Shown: in pieces, positions 9,932 to 21,734 of the stretch
How the letters are laid out: the number at the start of each line of letters is the position of its first letter
Numbering within the stretch: the stretch's first letter is position 1
Assembly (NCBI RefSeq): GCF_005239225.2
Contig: NC_133296.1
Span: forward strand, 9,176,001-9,240,000
Origin: Populus alba
Lineage: Eukaryota; Streptophyta; Magnoliopsida; Malpighiales; Salicaceae
Direction: 5' to 3'
DNA: 64,000 bases
Translations under genes and position numbers: made by a program
Notes under the pieces: generated by a model
Databases searched by the model: none
Told to the model about the DNA's origin: nothing
What the model saw: only the letters and a program-made list of their open reading frames with translations

Positions 9932-10851
9932 TGTGATTAGTACTTAAAAGTACTTTTTATCAAAGTTTTATATCATCATTTTGCACTTGAAGTCAATAAC
10001 TCAACTAAAGCATGTTTTATAATAATATACCTAATAATATAAGATACTTTAATTTTATGGTAAATGTTCATCTTAAATGCAGGCCTATCACATAAATGAA
10101 AGGATTGATTGATGAGTTTAAGTATTGAAATTGAAAGGACAAAGAGAGGGCCAAACTTAGAAAAAAGATGTTGGTGCAGTCCAAATTGGAACACTGTTCG
10201 GTAATTCGATCATATCTCGAGTTCTAGATGTCCAAATGACCTTAATTTTTTGGACAGATTCGGTAAGACATATGCCTACAACTTTCATGTGGAGTCCAAG
10301 ATTTAAAAATGCCGTTTTCAAGTCCAAATTATAGCAACAACAGAGAAGTTCGAATCTATCCTGTAGCCCGGACATTATTCAGTGTTCAGCCCATATCTCG
10401 AGTTTTAGAAGTCCAAATGACCTCAATTTTTTTTCCTGGAAAGATAAGACAATTTCTTATAACTTTCATGCGTACAGGTGGTTCCTGTTCTGATGCTAGC
10501 AATGATGTTTTATTCAGATAATAAGATAATGATTTTCACAAAGTCAAGAGTTGGTCACCCACTCAACAATTAGTCATCAAATCAATAGTTCTAAATTTTG
10601 ACCTATAAAAGGAGGCATTTGCCATGCATTTAGGGGCTTGGTTATTCAGATCAAGAGCTTGCTCTTGCTCTCTCTCTGTCTCTCTCTTTATATATTTTTT
10701 TTGTAATTCTTAAGTTTTGCTTTCATTAATATCTTATTTATGCTTTTCATTTCCTGTCCTTTACTTAGTTAACTTGTATCTTATTTATGTTCTTAGTTTG
10801 TTTATTTATGTTTCTCTTCTTCGTTATGTTTAGCTAAGTTTATTATGTCAA
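9932..10851 (+). repeat. Gypsy-2 LTR (left ~920 bp), promoter included
   Basis: Begins TGTGATTAGTACTTAAAAG after a weak polypurine stretch (AGTTGGGGATG). It contains two diverged copies of a ~100-bp segment (10200-10290 and 10385-10475, sharing CATATCTCGAGTT and GTCCAAATGACCT) and a TATA box (CCTATAAAAGGAGG, from 10602). The right part is missing because gypsy-1 copy 1 starts at 10852. Confidence 0.85.
10602..10615 (+). promoter_or_regulatory. TATA box of gypsy-2 LTR promoter
   Basis: CCTATAAAAGGAGG, conserved in the other LTR at 38701-38714, with pyrimidine-rich sequence (CTCTCTCTGTCTCTCTCT) about 70 bp downstream. Transcription from the LTR is inferred. Confidence 0.6.
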
Positions 10852-11585
10852 TGATGCGAACCTCGTGATCACGTGGTCACGCAACCCACAATCAAGATTG
10901 AGATCTGATCCCGAAAAGCCGAAATAGGTCTGATATGAGTGCGACACAATGGAAACCTGCCCCAAGGCACCAACACTATTGGAATGAGTAGAATGACGCC
11001 ACAAAGCCAGTTAATCTTCGATAAGTCAGATTCAGTTCGTTCAAGAACTGAAGAATGCAAGAATCACTCTCACACGTTAAAACTGAAAATTTCAGAATAA
11101 TAATCATCAAAGCTGCCGAAATTTTGGCCTACATGAGTTTAAATAGTTCTTGAAAAGTTAACCCTAATGGACCCTTTATGTGGACTTATATGAGGTCCAC
11201 TCAAAACTGGCCCAAAACCCTAAAATGAAAAGCCCATAACCCTAAAATGAAAAGCCCATAACTTAATCCAAACAAGCCTTGGATCCTAGCTTAAAACAAA
11301 GTATGAATTAAGCCCAAACAAGCCTTGGGCTGTAGCTAACAAAATAAAATAAAGCCCTTATCTCATGGCCCAAATAAGGTTGTATTGGACTCCTCTTCCA
11401 CATGGATAAGATGTACTAGGATCTCCTCTTGATACTCTAATGGACCTTCCAATTCTGACTTGGTGGAAACCTTCAAAACTAATGCATTCAATGCGTCTTT
11501 CAATGTCTTTGTCTTGGACCGAGTCATTGGTCCATTTGGAACATGTAATAGGTCCTTGCTGGTGTTTCTGGGCTGGTCTGCATCA
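10852..11585 (-). repeat. 3' LTR of gypsy-1 copy 1
   Basis: 734 bp, from TGATGCAGACC at 11585 (minus strand) to TTCGCATCA at 10852. Compared with copy 2 (47942-48831) about 160 bp is missing near 11350. Near the end of the LTR lies the 18-bp near-palindrome that includes a CACGTG core. Flank on the left: GTCAA of the gypsy-2 LTR. Confidence 0.85.
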
Positions 11586-11843
11586 TCCCCTCTCTCCTCG
11601 AAAGGATTCGACCTCGAATCAAAATCTGTGTCAAACAAAGTAAGATCAGCAACACTAAAGGTAGCACTAACACTATACTCACCTGGAAGGTCGATTTTGT
11701 ATGTGTTGTCATTGATTCTCTCTAAAACCTGAAAAGGACCATCACCACGAGGCTGTAATTTTGATTTCCTTTGGTTAGGAAATCGTTCCTTACGCATGTG
11801 CACCCATACCCAATCACCGGGTTGGAAAACAACCAGTTTACGT
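11363..11843 (-). CDS. Gypsy-1 pol C-terminus (integrase tail, extending into the LTR)
   Basis: The last segment of gypsy-1 pol, split from the rest by LINE C (its reading frame resumes exactly at the duplicated target bases). It carries the integrase C-terminal phrases [20 protein letters not shown] and GDGPFQVLERINDNTYKIDL. It then crosses the polypurine tract (residues SNPFEERGDD) and continues into the LTR, passing GPMTRSKTK before the stop near 11363. An integrase tail encoded partly in the 3' LTR is a known trait of CRM-type chromoviruses, where this tail is thought to steer integration. I see no ordinary chromodomain. Confidence 0.8.
11586..11600 (-). other. Polypurine tract of gypsy-1 copy 1
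   Basis: CGAGGAGAGAGGGGA on the minus strand, immediately before the LTR start TGATGCAGACC. It primes plus-strand DNA synthesis. The equivalents in N and M elements (GAAGAGGGAGGGAA and GAAGAGAGAGGGAA) occupy the same place. Confidence 0.8.
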
Positions 11844-12047
11844 CCCTTATTTGCTGTTTTTTTTTTTTTGGTAAGCTGACTTATGTATTAAAAGAAAATG
11901 ATACAAAGAATATAATGGGCATACCCAAGATTTACAATGAGGACAGAAACGAAAACCAACAAATGGCTACAGGCTAGCCACAACAAAACAAAAACTTGGA
12001 CCAACTAGATATGCTAGGGGTACAAAAACAACTAGCTAAACATCAAA

Positions 12048-15000
12048 TTAAGAGTCCATGTTATTGACCCTCCAAAGTCTTTGGATCCTTATGTTTTCAT
12101 CTGTTTGTTGAACATTCCTTATCAAAACAAGCTTATCGCGAATGATACATTCGATTTGATCAAAAACCAAATTCGAAGCTTTAGACACATCTGCAAAGAT
12201 CCTTGCATTCCGTTCTTGCCAGATACAATACACTGTAGCTGCGAAACCCAGTTTACGAGAAAAGTTGACGAAACTTTTTCCATGCCAAGAGACAGTGGCC
12301 AATCGAATCCATTCATCCAAGCTTTTTTGTCATTCTTGGAATGTCGCATCTATCACAAACATTCCACCATAATGCTTTCGCAAAGGAGCATTCGAAGAAC
12401 AAGTGGTTGTGATCTTCATTATTGCAGAGACAGAGTGAGCACCTATTGGGACCATGAATACCAAACCGATGAAGTCTATCCTGCGTTGAGAGTTTCCGTT
12501 GGATAGCCACCCAAAGAAGAAATGCATGTCTTGGGACAGCATTCTTGAACCACACGATGTCATGCCAATCAACCATTTGATGATGAATTCTTAGTTGTTC
12601 CCAAGCTACTTTGACTGAGAAACTCTGATTTGGCGAATCCAACCAAACAATCTCATCCTTTTGCCCCTTTAGGAGTAGAGGTGGAAGGAATAGCTTCTAA
12701 AATGGGGTGCCAGCCAATAGCATGAGTGATAGGAATTCTCCATTCTAAGTTATTAATCAGCACGTTCACTCTCGCGTTGTGTTCCATACCTGAATCATAG
12801 ATGAAACGTTCACCGTAGGTATCAGCGAGCGGGCTGTGAGGATGCCAATTGTCAAACCATAGAGAGGTTGTCATTCCATCTCCGATGACGTGCTTCATCT
12901 TCGGCCATGCTAAGGATCTGAGCTTTAGAATCTTTCCCCAAGCCCAAGAGCAGCTTCCTGGCGCCTTGATTGTCCAGAAATTCCTACCTCGCAAGAGATT
13001 GGATCTGATCCAAGTAGACCAGATTGAGCCATCTGAGTCATTGCACAAGTTCCAAATATGTTTCAACAAGGCAATCTTGTTCCATTCTGCTATCCTTTTT
13101 ATGCCTAGCCCCCCCTCCTTTTTTGGAAGACATACCTGATCCCAAGCCACTTTAGCCCTGGTAGTGCTCATATCTGAACCTGACCAAAGAAAGGATCTCA
13201 TAATTTGCTCAACATTTTTCACTACTTCCCCAGGTAATAGGAATAGAGATGCCCAATAGACCTGGATGGAGAATAAGACTGAGTTAATCAGTTGTACTCG
13301 CCCTGCGAAAGAGAGTGTTCTACAGGTCCAATGTCGAACTTTGGCGGTAATTCGATCCACGAGGCCCTTACAATTAACAGCCTTTAGTCTGGACGAGATA
13401 AGAGGCACTCCCAAATATTTCATAGGAAGCTCCCCCTCTCTAAACCCAAGAATACTGATAATCTGTTCCCTCTCAGCTCCTAACGAACCGCTCAAGAAGA
13501 TGTCACTTTTGTTTGGATTTGGATATAGACCTGATAGAACCTGAAACTCTGTGAGTACATTTTTTATCATACGGATTGAATGTACATCCCCTTTGCTGAA
13601 TATCATCAAGTCGTCGGCAAAGCAAAGATGAGAAATTCTGTCCTTCTTGCATCTCCAGTGGAACTTGAAGTTTTTGGTTGGCACTCATATTGCAGAACAG
13701 CCCTGACAGGATTTCCATGCATAGGACAAACAAATATGGAGATAATGGATCACCTTGTCTCAGCCCTCTCCCCCCTTGGAAGTAACCCGCAAGTTCACCA
13801 TTGACGTTGATTGAGAATTGACATGATGTAACACAAACCATGATCCAATCAATGACTGTTCTAGGGAATCCCATTTTTATCAACGTAGCATCAACGAAAT
13901 CCCACCGAACAGAGTCATAAGCCTTCATCAGGTCTACTTTCATAGCAACAACGAGCAGGACCCGTAGTTGTGTGATAGCCTTTCATTAGTTCCTGAGACA
14001 AAAGAATATTGTCGCTGATTCTCCGTCCAGAGATAAAAGCTGTTTGATACGGACCTACTAAGGATGGTAAAAAACAACTTTCATTCTCCCAGCTAGAATC
14101 TTCGCGATGCATTTGTATACTGTATTGCAGCAAGATATAGGACGAAAATCTGTCAACCTCGTAGGATTAGCAACTTTAGGGATAAGGGAAATGGATGTAG
14201 CATTCATTTCTTTAAGCATTCTACGAGTCTGGAAGAAGGAGCTAACAGCGTTGATTACATCTTCCCCCACTATGTGCCACATTCTTTTGAAGAAACCTGC
14301 GTTGAAGCCATCTGGACCAGGAGCTTTGTTGTTTTTCAAACTAAACATAGCATGCTTAATCTCCTCTCTTGTGACATCTTGTGCTAGTACATGCTGTTGA
14401 GTTGCCGACAATTTGTAAATAATTGCCGATTGCATCACTTCCTCGTTCAGGACCCTAGGCATCTGTTTCACTCCCAATACACGCTGGAAGTATGCAATTA
14501 CTTCTGATTTGACTGCCTCGTGTCCTTCAGCGACTTCTCCATCCTCCCTTGTAACCGAGAGAAGCTTATTTCTATTCTGTCTACCATTTACTGATTTGTG
14601 AAAGTAGCTAGTATTCTGATCCCCCAAGCTAAGCCATTGTATCCTTGCCTTTTGTCTGAAAAAACACTCTTCCGCCCTGACAGTAGAAGCATAGTTACGA
14701 ACAGCATCTCTTTCTCGCATACGCAATGCTGGATCCTCAGGCGCTGTATGCAAAGCTTGTTGAGCCCTATCCATGTGATCTTTTGCATCTTTGACTCTAT
14801 CGGAAATATTGGAGAAGTGAGTCTTATTGAAATGTTTAAGTTCCTGCTTTAGCTTCCTTAGTTTGCAACACAGTTGATACATTGGACACCCTCCTGAATG
14901 CTGATCCCACACTGTCTTCACCAAGGGCATGAACTCGTCATGATCCATCCACATATCGAAGAATCTGAATGGTTTCTTTATGTTCTGAACATTGCCAGTG

Positions 15001-15702
15001 ACTTTTACCACCATGGGAGAATGATCTGACATACCAGCAGGCAAGAAATCTCGCTTCCGACAATGGGAAGCGCATATTCCACTTCTCATTCACAAGCACT
15101 CTATCTAGTTTCCGCATAATCATATTCTCAGGACATTGGTTCGTCCAAGTATAATGCATACCTGAATACCGAAGATCATCCACTTTCGCTTCACGTATAC
15201 ATGTTTCCAATCTGTCCATATGACCAGCCCACGTAGAAGACCCCCCTAACCTCTCTGACTGGTTGCGGATAGCATTAAAGTCGCCCATAAGAATCCATGG
15301 GGTTGACTCCCATCCATCACTACGGCTCACAATATCAGACCATAAAGCCTCACGTACAGATGCATTATTGTCTCCGTAAATGATTGAAGTATTAAAACAG
15401 ATATTGGTAGCTAATATCATGACAGAAACATGGATAGCCTGGTCTGACATTCCCAGAACATCCACCTTCACCAAATCAGCATTCCAACAAACCCAAATAC
15501 GACCACGACAAGAGAAATCATAATTATACAAGAATGACCAATTACGCAGAAGAAGTTGCGAAACATTATCTTTATTCGTGTCTCTAACCCGAGTTTCAAC
15601 CAAACCAAAAAAAACCATCCTCTCTTGATGGATGAGCTGACGCAGTTCTGAATGCTTTATGGGATCATTCAAACCTCTAACATTCCAACATCCAATAATC
15701 AT
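12048..15702 (-). pseudogene. LINE C ORF2 (endonuclease, RT, zinc region), frameshifted
   Basis: ORF2 from the ATG at 15700-15702. In order: endonuclease (WNVRGLN, GDFNAI near 15290, SDHSP near 15040), RT (NNKAPGPDG near 14330, FRPIS, RQGDPLSPYLF near 13750, FADDLMIF near 13600), then the C-terminal zf-RVT-like cysteine/histidine cluster near 12430. All catalytic blocks are recognisable, yet one-base insertions or deletions near 15050, 14060, 13950, 13670, 12650 and 12330 break the frame. Length (about 1,215 codons) fits a complete plant L1 ORF2. The stop is shared with the other copies just before the 3' UTR. Confidence 0.9.
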
Positions 15703-15740
15703 AGGGAAATAGAGAGGAGTACCTAACATCAACACATGGA

Positions 15741-17284
15741 TTACCTTGACTTGCCCCCCCTCGAGGAGCCAGATTTCTTACTCTTCTTTGAAAAGCCTGG
15801 AGAACCCGTTTTCTTTTTTTCTAGAGAGTCTCTAGCCTTGCTAGCTAACTGATTAACAAAAGTTTCCCCGTCAGAAGAAATCGGACTTTGCGGACTTGTT
15901 GGGATCAGTGACGTCGACTCCTTATCATCATCTTCCTTACCTGTACCACCTCCCATAACTCCAATATCAACATTCACCTCATGACTAACAGGGTTCATGG
16001 TTGCATTACAGATGGTTGAACTTTGATCTAAAGAAGTACATGCATCCCCTTCCTCCGGCACCATGTCTGCTCGTAAGCTCTTCAAAATAAGAGGAGAGGT
16101 AGGATTTTCATCTTCATAACAACCAGCATTGGGCACATCTAATGTCGCAGATTCATTCGTATTACAATCAGCACTCTGTAAAGCAGATGCTAAACAACCA
16201 TTCTCATTACAATTAAGCTCTTTAGATGCCAAACAATCATTCTCACCAATCGTAACACCCTTATTTCGTTTACCAACTACCTGCCATTGAAGCTGATTCT
16301 GCTTATTATCTGCATGTTTAGAGTTCACAGCTCCTATTTTCCTTTTGCCCTCTGCCCCCATTGTACGATCATCAACTTTACTGGTAGCACATATCGCTGT
16401 GGTATGTCCAAAGACATTGCAATTATTGCACCTTGAAGGAATCCATTCATAATCCGCTGAAATTGTTATGAAATAACCCATTTGGACAGCGAAGGTCGTA
16501 TTCCTTCACCAGCGTTTTCGAAGCTTCTATCTCAACGCAAACTCTTGCGTAGCTAAGCCTTTTACGCAACAATGTAGTAAGGTCAGCATGAAGGGGAACC
16601 CCAATAGCACTCGCTACACAACTCAGCCCCTTAACAGTCCAATACTCGAGAGGAACATTGTAGAGCTTAACCCATACCGGAACTCTATCCAGATCATTTT
16701 CAAAAATTGCATGTTCGGATGCCAACGTTTAAGCACCAAAGGTCTGTTGGCCATGTGCCATGGGGCTCTCTCCAGAACATTAGTGGCGCGATCGACAGAA
16801 TCAAAAGTGAAGAGAAAAGAATCCATTATCAGAAGATAAAACTTCGGATAGACCGTGGGAGCCCCATATTCTTTTAGCAATAGAATTAACAACAGGATAG
16901 GGTAATTTCTGACCCACGAAATGACCAACTAGAGTGGATTTCCAAAGTTCACAGCCATCCTCAAACACATCAAAGTGGAGGAGCTACTGTCACACGACCA
17001 TCAGTTATTGCGGGGGGAGCAAAATGCAAGTTACGGACTGGATTCATATCAAGGGACATCCTACCCTTATTTTCATCAACATCAGAGCCCTTCAAAGCAT
17101 TTAAAAAATTCAATTTGGGGCTAAGGTGTAGCTGTTCTTGTTGCTTAGACCCAACCTTCAACTCATCACCTTTAGAACCCAACACAGGATTCATGTCATG
17201 ACTATTTAGCATGTCTTGGAGCTCTAATTGTAAAGTATGTCCAGATTTAACTCCATTGTGTTGTTCAGTGTCAGAGCTAACCAT
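15741..17284 (-). pseudogene. LINE C ORF1, frameshifted
   Basis: ORF1 from the ATG at 17282-17284 to a stop at 15741, 39 bp before the ORF2 ATG. It shows the same DUF4283-like and CCHC regions as 4348-5646, and in this copy the complete C-terminal tail is visible (LASKARDSLEKKKTGSPGFS and a final basic SSRGGKSR). Frame shifts occur near 16970, 16700 and 16470, for example GAAATAACCC where other copies have GAATAACCC. In a functional relative the product would coat LINE RNA; this copy would give only fragments. Confidence 0.88.
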
Positions 17285-17464
17285 TGAAACAAATTTGACA
17301 GCAGAACACAAAGACAATTTGGCAGCATACAAATACTAGAAAAAACTCAGTCCAAGAAGCACTAATAAGCGACCAGCACTATGATTGGAACACCGATCAG
17401 TTCACACATCCCAACGGTTCAAAGGAAGATACACATGTTATGTATAACATATTCAAAAATCAGC

Positions 17465-17974
17465 ACAGTTTAACGGTTGGATCGCCGCAGATCTTAATTA
17501 TACCGAAACTGACCTGAGAATGACGACCTTCTGTTGAACATGTAGACAACGTTGCTGGAGGCTTAATTTCTAATCTCCACCGTTCAGAATGTGTATCATA
17601 ACCAGATGCATCACATATCCAAAAATAAGGTTGATCCAACGGTGGAAGAAGGAGAAATATGCCGGCGGCTCTGACTGTTCCGAGAAGGATTTCTCCAGAA
17701 ATATTCAAATGGCTGGCTTCCGCAGGAGGAATCCAATATGGACGATCCCTCTGGACAGAATGTAGGCAATATAGATGTTCACAACATACCAAAAAATAGT
17801 CTGGATCCAACGGTATAACAAGGCAAAACGGGCCGGCGACTCTGACAGCACTAGGGGGTTTTCCAGAAAATTTCAATTGTCCAGATTTCTTAAACGGAGG
17901 AAGCTTTAGAAGATCCCTCCGGTCAGAATGTAGACAATAGTTCAGTTCACAACATAACCAAATCTTGGCTTGAT
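17465..17974 (-). repeat. LINE C 5' leader: three ~170-bp tandem units
   Basis: Units 17465-17635, 17636-17806 and 17807-17974, the third copy of the same array. In all three LINE copies the array is free of stop codons in one frame yet lacks any ATG. Confidence 0.75.
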
Positions 17975-18017
17975 CCAACGGTGGTCGCCGGAGATATGGC
18001 TGTTGGAGCACCGCCCC

Positions 18018-21010
18018 TTATTTGCTTTAGAAGAGTAAAGTCTGTTCTTTTTCTCTATTTGTAGTCGAACTCCCTCATGGAGTTCTCTCACCATCTTTTC
18101 CTTCTTTGCACCATCTAAACTTACCCTTTCTTCAAAAGGTAAAGGAATTAAGTCCATAGGAGTTAGTGGATTAAAACCATAAACAATTTCAAAAGGAGAA
18201 AAAGTAGTAGTTGAATGCACAGTTCTATTATAAGCAAACTCAACAAAAGGCAAACATTCTTCCCAACTTTTCAAATTCTTTTGAATTACAACACGTAAAA
18301 GTTGGGATAATGTTCTATTCACTACCTCAGTTTGTCCATCTGTTTGAGGATGGCATGTTGTCGAAAATAAGAGTTTAGTTCCCAACTTTCCCCATAAGGT
18401 CTTCCAAAAGTAACTAAGGAACTTAACATCACGATCTGACACTATACTCTTAGGAATGCCATGCAAACGTACAATCTCTCTAAAGAACAAGTCTGCGATA
18501 TGAGATGCATCATCTGTTTTATGGCATGCAATGAAATGCGCCATTTTAGAAAACCTATCTACCACAACAAAGAAAGAGTCTCTGCCTTTCTTTGACCTAG
18601 GTAAACCTAAAACAAAGTCCATAGAGATATCTACCCAAGGTTCAGTAGGCACAGGTGGTGGTGTATATAGTCCATGCGATTGTACTCTAGATTTTGCCTT
18701 TCTACAAGCAATGCACTGTTCACAAATTCGTTGCACATCTCTTTTCATCTTTGGCCAATAGAAATGCTCATGCAATACATCCAAGGTTTTCGCAACCCCA
18801 AAGTGACCCATTAAACCACTCTCATGTGCTTCACGAACAAGCAATTCACGCAAAGAACTAGCAGGAACACACAATCTATTTTCTTTGAACAAATAACCAT
18901 CCATCAAATAAAACTTACCGAAAGCCGAATGTCCACATGCATTATAAATCTCAGCAAAGTCAGAGTCATTATCATACAATTCCTTCACATATTCAAAACC
19001 TAACAATCTAGTATTCATGGTGTGTAAAAGAACATACCTGCGCGAGAGTGCATCAGCTACGATGTTCTCTTTCCCTTGCTTATACTTGATTACGTAAGGA
19101 AAAGTTTCAATGAATTCAACCCATTTTGCATGCCTCCTATTCAACTTACCTTGTCCTTTCAGATGTTTCAAGGACTCATGATCCGAATGGATTACGAACT
19201 CTTTTGGCCACAAGTAATGTTGCCATGTCTCAAGTGCTCTTACCAAAGCATAGAGTTCTTTGTCGTATGTGGGATAGTTCAAGGTCGCTCCACTTAACTT
19301 CTCACTGAAATACGCAATAGGTCTCCGATCCTGCATCAAAACAGCACCTATTCCTATTCCAGACGCATCACATTCTATTTCAAATGCTTTTGTAAATTCA
19401 GGTAAACCCAAAACAGGTGCAGAACATAATTTCTCTTCCAAAAAAACAAAAGCCAACTCTTGTTCCTCCCCCCATCTAAACCCAACTGACTTTTTAACAA
19501 CTTCATTCAAGGGCGCAGCTATTGTGCTGAAATCTTTCACAAAACGCCTGTAAAAACTAGCTAACCCATGAAAACTTCTTACCTCACTTACCGATTTGGG
19601 TGCAGGCCATTCCCGGATGGCCTTAACTTTCTCCTCATCCATCTCGATACCATGTGCAGTTACAACATAGCCAAGAAACACAATTTTCTCCATGCAAAAG
19701 GCACACTTTTTAAGATTAGCATACAATTTCTCACTACGCAACACAATAAGTACATTACGCAAATGATCAAGATGCTCAGTTAAGTTCTTGCTATATATCG
19801 AAATGTCATCAAAATACACAACCACAAACTTACCTATGAATGCACGCAACACATGATTCATTAAACGCATAAACGTACTAGGTGCATTTGTAAGTCCAAA
19901 CGGCATTACTAACCATTCATACAAACCATGCTTAGTCTTAAATGCTGTTTTCCATTCATCACCTTCTTTCATCCTAATTTGATGGTACCCACTTTTCAAG
20001 TCAATTTTAGAGAAAATACAGGATCCATGTAACTCATCTAACATGTCATCAAGCCTAGGGATGGGATGTCTATACTTTACCGTTATGTTGTTGATGGCTC
20101 GGCAATCAACACACATCCTCCATGTTCCATCCTTCTTTGGCACAAGTAGCACGGGTACAGCACACGGGCTCATACTCTCACGAATGTAGCCCTTTTCCAT
20201 CAGCTCATCAACTTGCCTTTGAAGCTCCTTCGTCTCCTCGGGATTGCTTCTATAAGCTGGTCGGTTAGGAATTGAAGCTCCGGGTACGAAATCAATCTGA
20301 TGCTCTATCCCCCTCAATGGTGGTAATCCGCTAGGAGTATCATCGGGGAACACATCATCAAATCCCTGCAACAAAGAAATAGCAACACTAGGCACAATAT
20401 GATCAAGATCATTAGTATTAAAGTAAGCCTCTTTGTACACAAGTAAGATCATTGGCTTGTTAGTGAAAAATGCAGATCTGACCTCACCCTCTCTAGCATA
20501 AAAATTAGGTTGTTTCTTTAGTTTTTCCACACAATTCTCATCACACTTGCTGACTTTCTTCACTCCTCTTGTCTTACCTCCACTCTCGGCCAGATTTGGG
20601 TGTTTTTGAGTTGTGGTCGAATGGTTTGATTTGTTTGGAGTGTTGGCCGAATATTTGCTTGTGTTTGGATGGGTGGCCGAATGGGTTGTTGTGGTTTGGG
20701 TTCTAGCCGAATCTGATGGTCTTCTCTCCTCTTTTTCCTCACCTTGATTTTCTCTCCCCATTGCCTCATGCTCACTTTTTAGCTTTATTTGATCATCATA
20801 CACCTGTTTGGGTGTAAGAGGTACAAGAGTGATGGTTTTACCATCTTTTACAATGGTATACCTATTTTTAACCCCATCATGAATTGCCTTCCTATCATAT
20901 TGCCATGGTCTCCCCAACAAGATGTGACTTGCTTGCATTGGTACCATGTCGCACAGAACTTCATCAACATATTTCCCAATCGAAAATGGAACCACAACCT
21001 GTTTAGTCAC
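18018..21010 (-). CDS. Gypsy-1 pol: protease end, RT, RNase H and integrase (uninterrupted frame)
   Basis: About 1,000 codons without a stop, between the LINE E and LINE C insertions. In order: end of the protease region ([13 protein letters not shown]), a spacer rich in T, S and N, RT ([33 protein letters not shown]; catalytic YFDD near 19810), RNase H ([29 protein letters not shown], all acidic residues present), integrase zinc region (H-H-C-C ending CEQCIAC) and integrase core with all three acids ([26 protein letters not shown]). The enzymes would copy the RNA into DNA and insert it. Integrase wording resembles CRM-type chromoviruses. The clean frame suggests recent activity. Confidence 0.92.
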
Positions 21011-21734
21011 TTTTTTTTTTTTTTTTTTTTTTTGGTAAGCTGACTTATGTATTAAAAGAAAATGATACAAAGAATATAATGGGCATACCCAAGATTTACA
21101 ATGAGGACAGAAACGAAAACCAACAAATGGCTACAGGCTAGCCACAACAAAACAAAAACTTGGACCAACTAGATATGCTAGGGGTACAAAAACAACCAGC
21201 TAAACATCAAATTAAGAGTCCATGTTATTGACCCTCCAAAGTCTTTGGATCCTTATGTTTTCATCTGTTTGTTGAACATTCCTTATCAAAACAAGCTTAT
21301 CGCGAATGATACATTCGATTTGATCAAAAACCAAATTCGAAGCTTTAGACACATCTGCAAAGATCCTTGCATTCCGTTCTTGCCAGATACAATACACTGT
21401 AGCTGCGAAACCCAGTTTACGAGAAAAGTTGACGAAACTTTTTCCATGCCAAGAGACAGTGGCCAATCGAATCCATTCATCCAAGCTTTTTGTCATTCTT
21501 GGAATGTCGCATCTATCACAAACATTCCACCATAATGCTTTCGCAAAGGAGCATTCAAAGAACAAGTGGTTGTGATCTTCATTATTGCAGAGACAGAGTG
21601 AGCACCTATTGGGACCATGAATACCAAACCGATGAAGTCTATCCTGAGTTGAGAGTTTCCGTTGGATAGCCACCCAAAGAAGAAATGCATGTCTTGGGAC
21701 AGCATTCTTGAACCACACGATGTCATGCCAATCA
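21011..21734 (-). mobile_element. LINE E: 5'-truncated insertion in gypsy-1 protease region
   Basis: A ~0.7-kb LINE 3' end on the minus strand (T run at 21011-21033, 3' UTR, end of ORF2). It lies between CCTGTTTAGTCACTTT at 20999-21014 and 21735-21750, a 16-bp target duplication. Removing the insert puts the gag-protease frame back in register with the downstream pol frame, so LINE E is younger than gypsy-1. The ORF2 part is intact to its stop but holds only the zinc region. Confidence 0.95.

Larger units (their letters stand above)
8858..10851 (+). mobile_element. Gypsy-2 (Tat/Athila-type) copy 1: 3' untranslated region and truncated LTR
   Basis: A plus-strand 3' end of the gypsy-2 family, matching 36903-38930. 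It includes the ACATTGAGGATAATGTCTC phrase and a purine-rich GGTTAGGAGGAAAGG typical of the region near the 3' LTR in Tat/Athila-type elements. About 1 kb of AT-rich untranslated sequence with two related repeat units (around 9350-9440 and 9505-9600) follows, then the LTR starting TGTGATTAGTAC at 9932. The LTR is cut at 10851 by gypsy-1. No coding sequence is left, so this copy cannot show whether it carried LOG. Confidence 0.85.
11856..18014 (-). mobile_element. LINE C: near full-length copy (6.2 kb) with target duplication
   Basis: The most complete LINE here, read right to left: leader with three repeats, ORF1, ORF2, 3' UTR and poly(A) (T run at 11857-11869). It is flanked by CCCTTATTTGCT at 11844-11855 and 18015-18026, a 12-bp target duplication, and it interrupts gypsy-1 integrase. 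The 5' end starts about 35 bp inside the terminus seen in LINEs A and B. Sequence is close to the other copies, but both ORFs carry several one-base shifts, so it is not autonomous as written. Confidence 0.95.
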
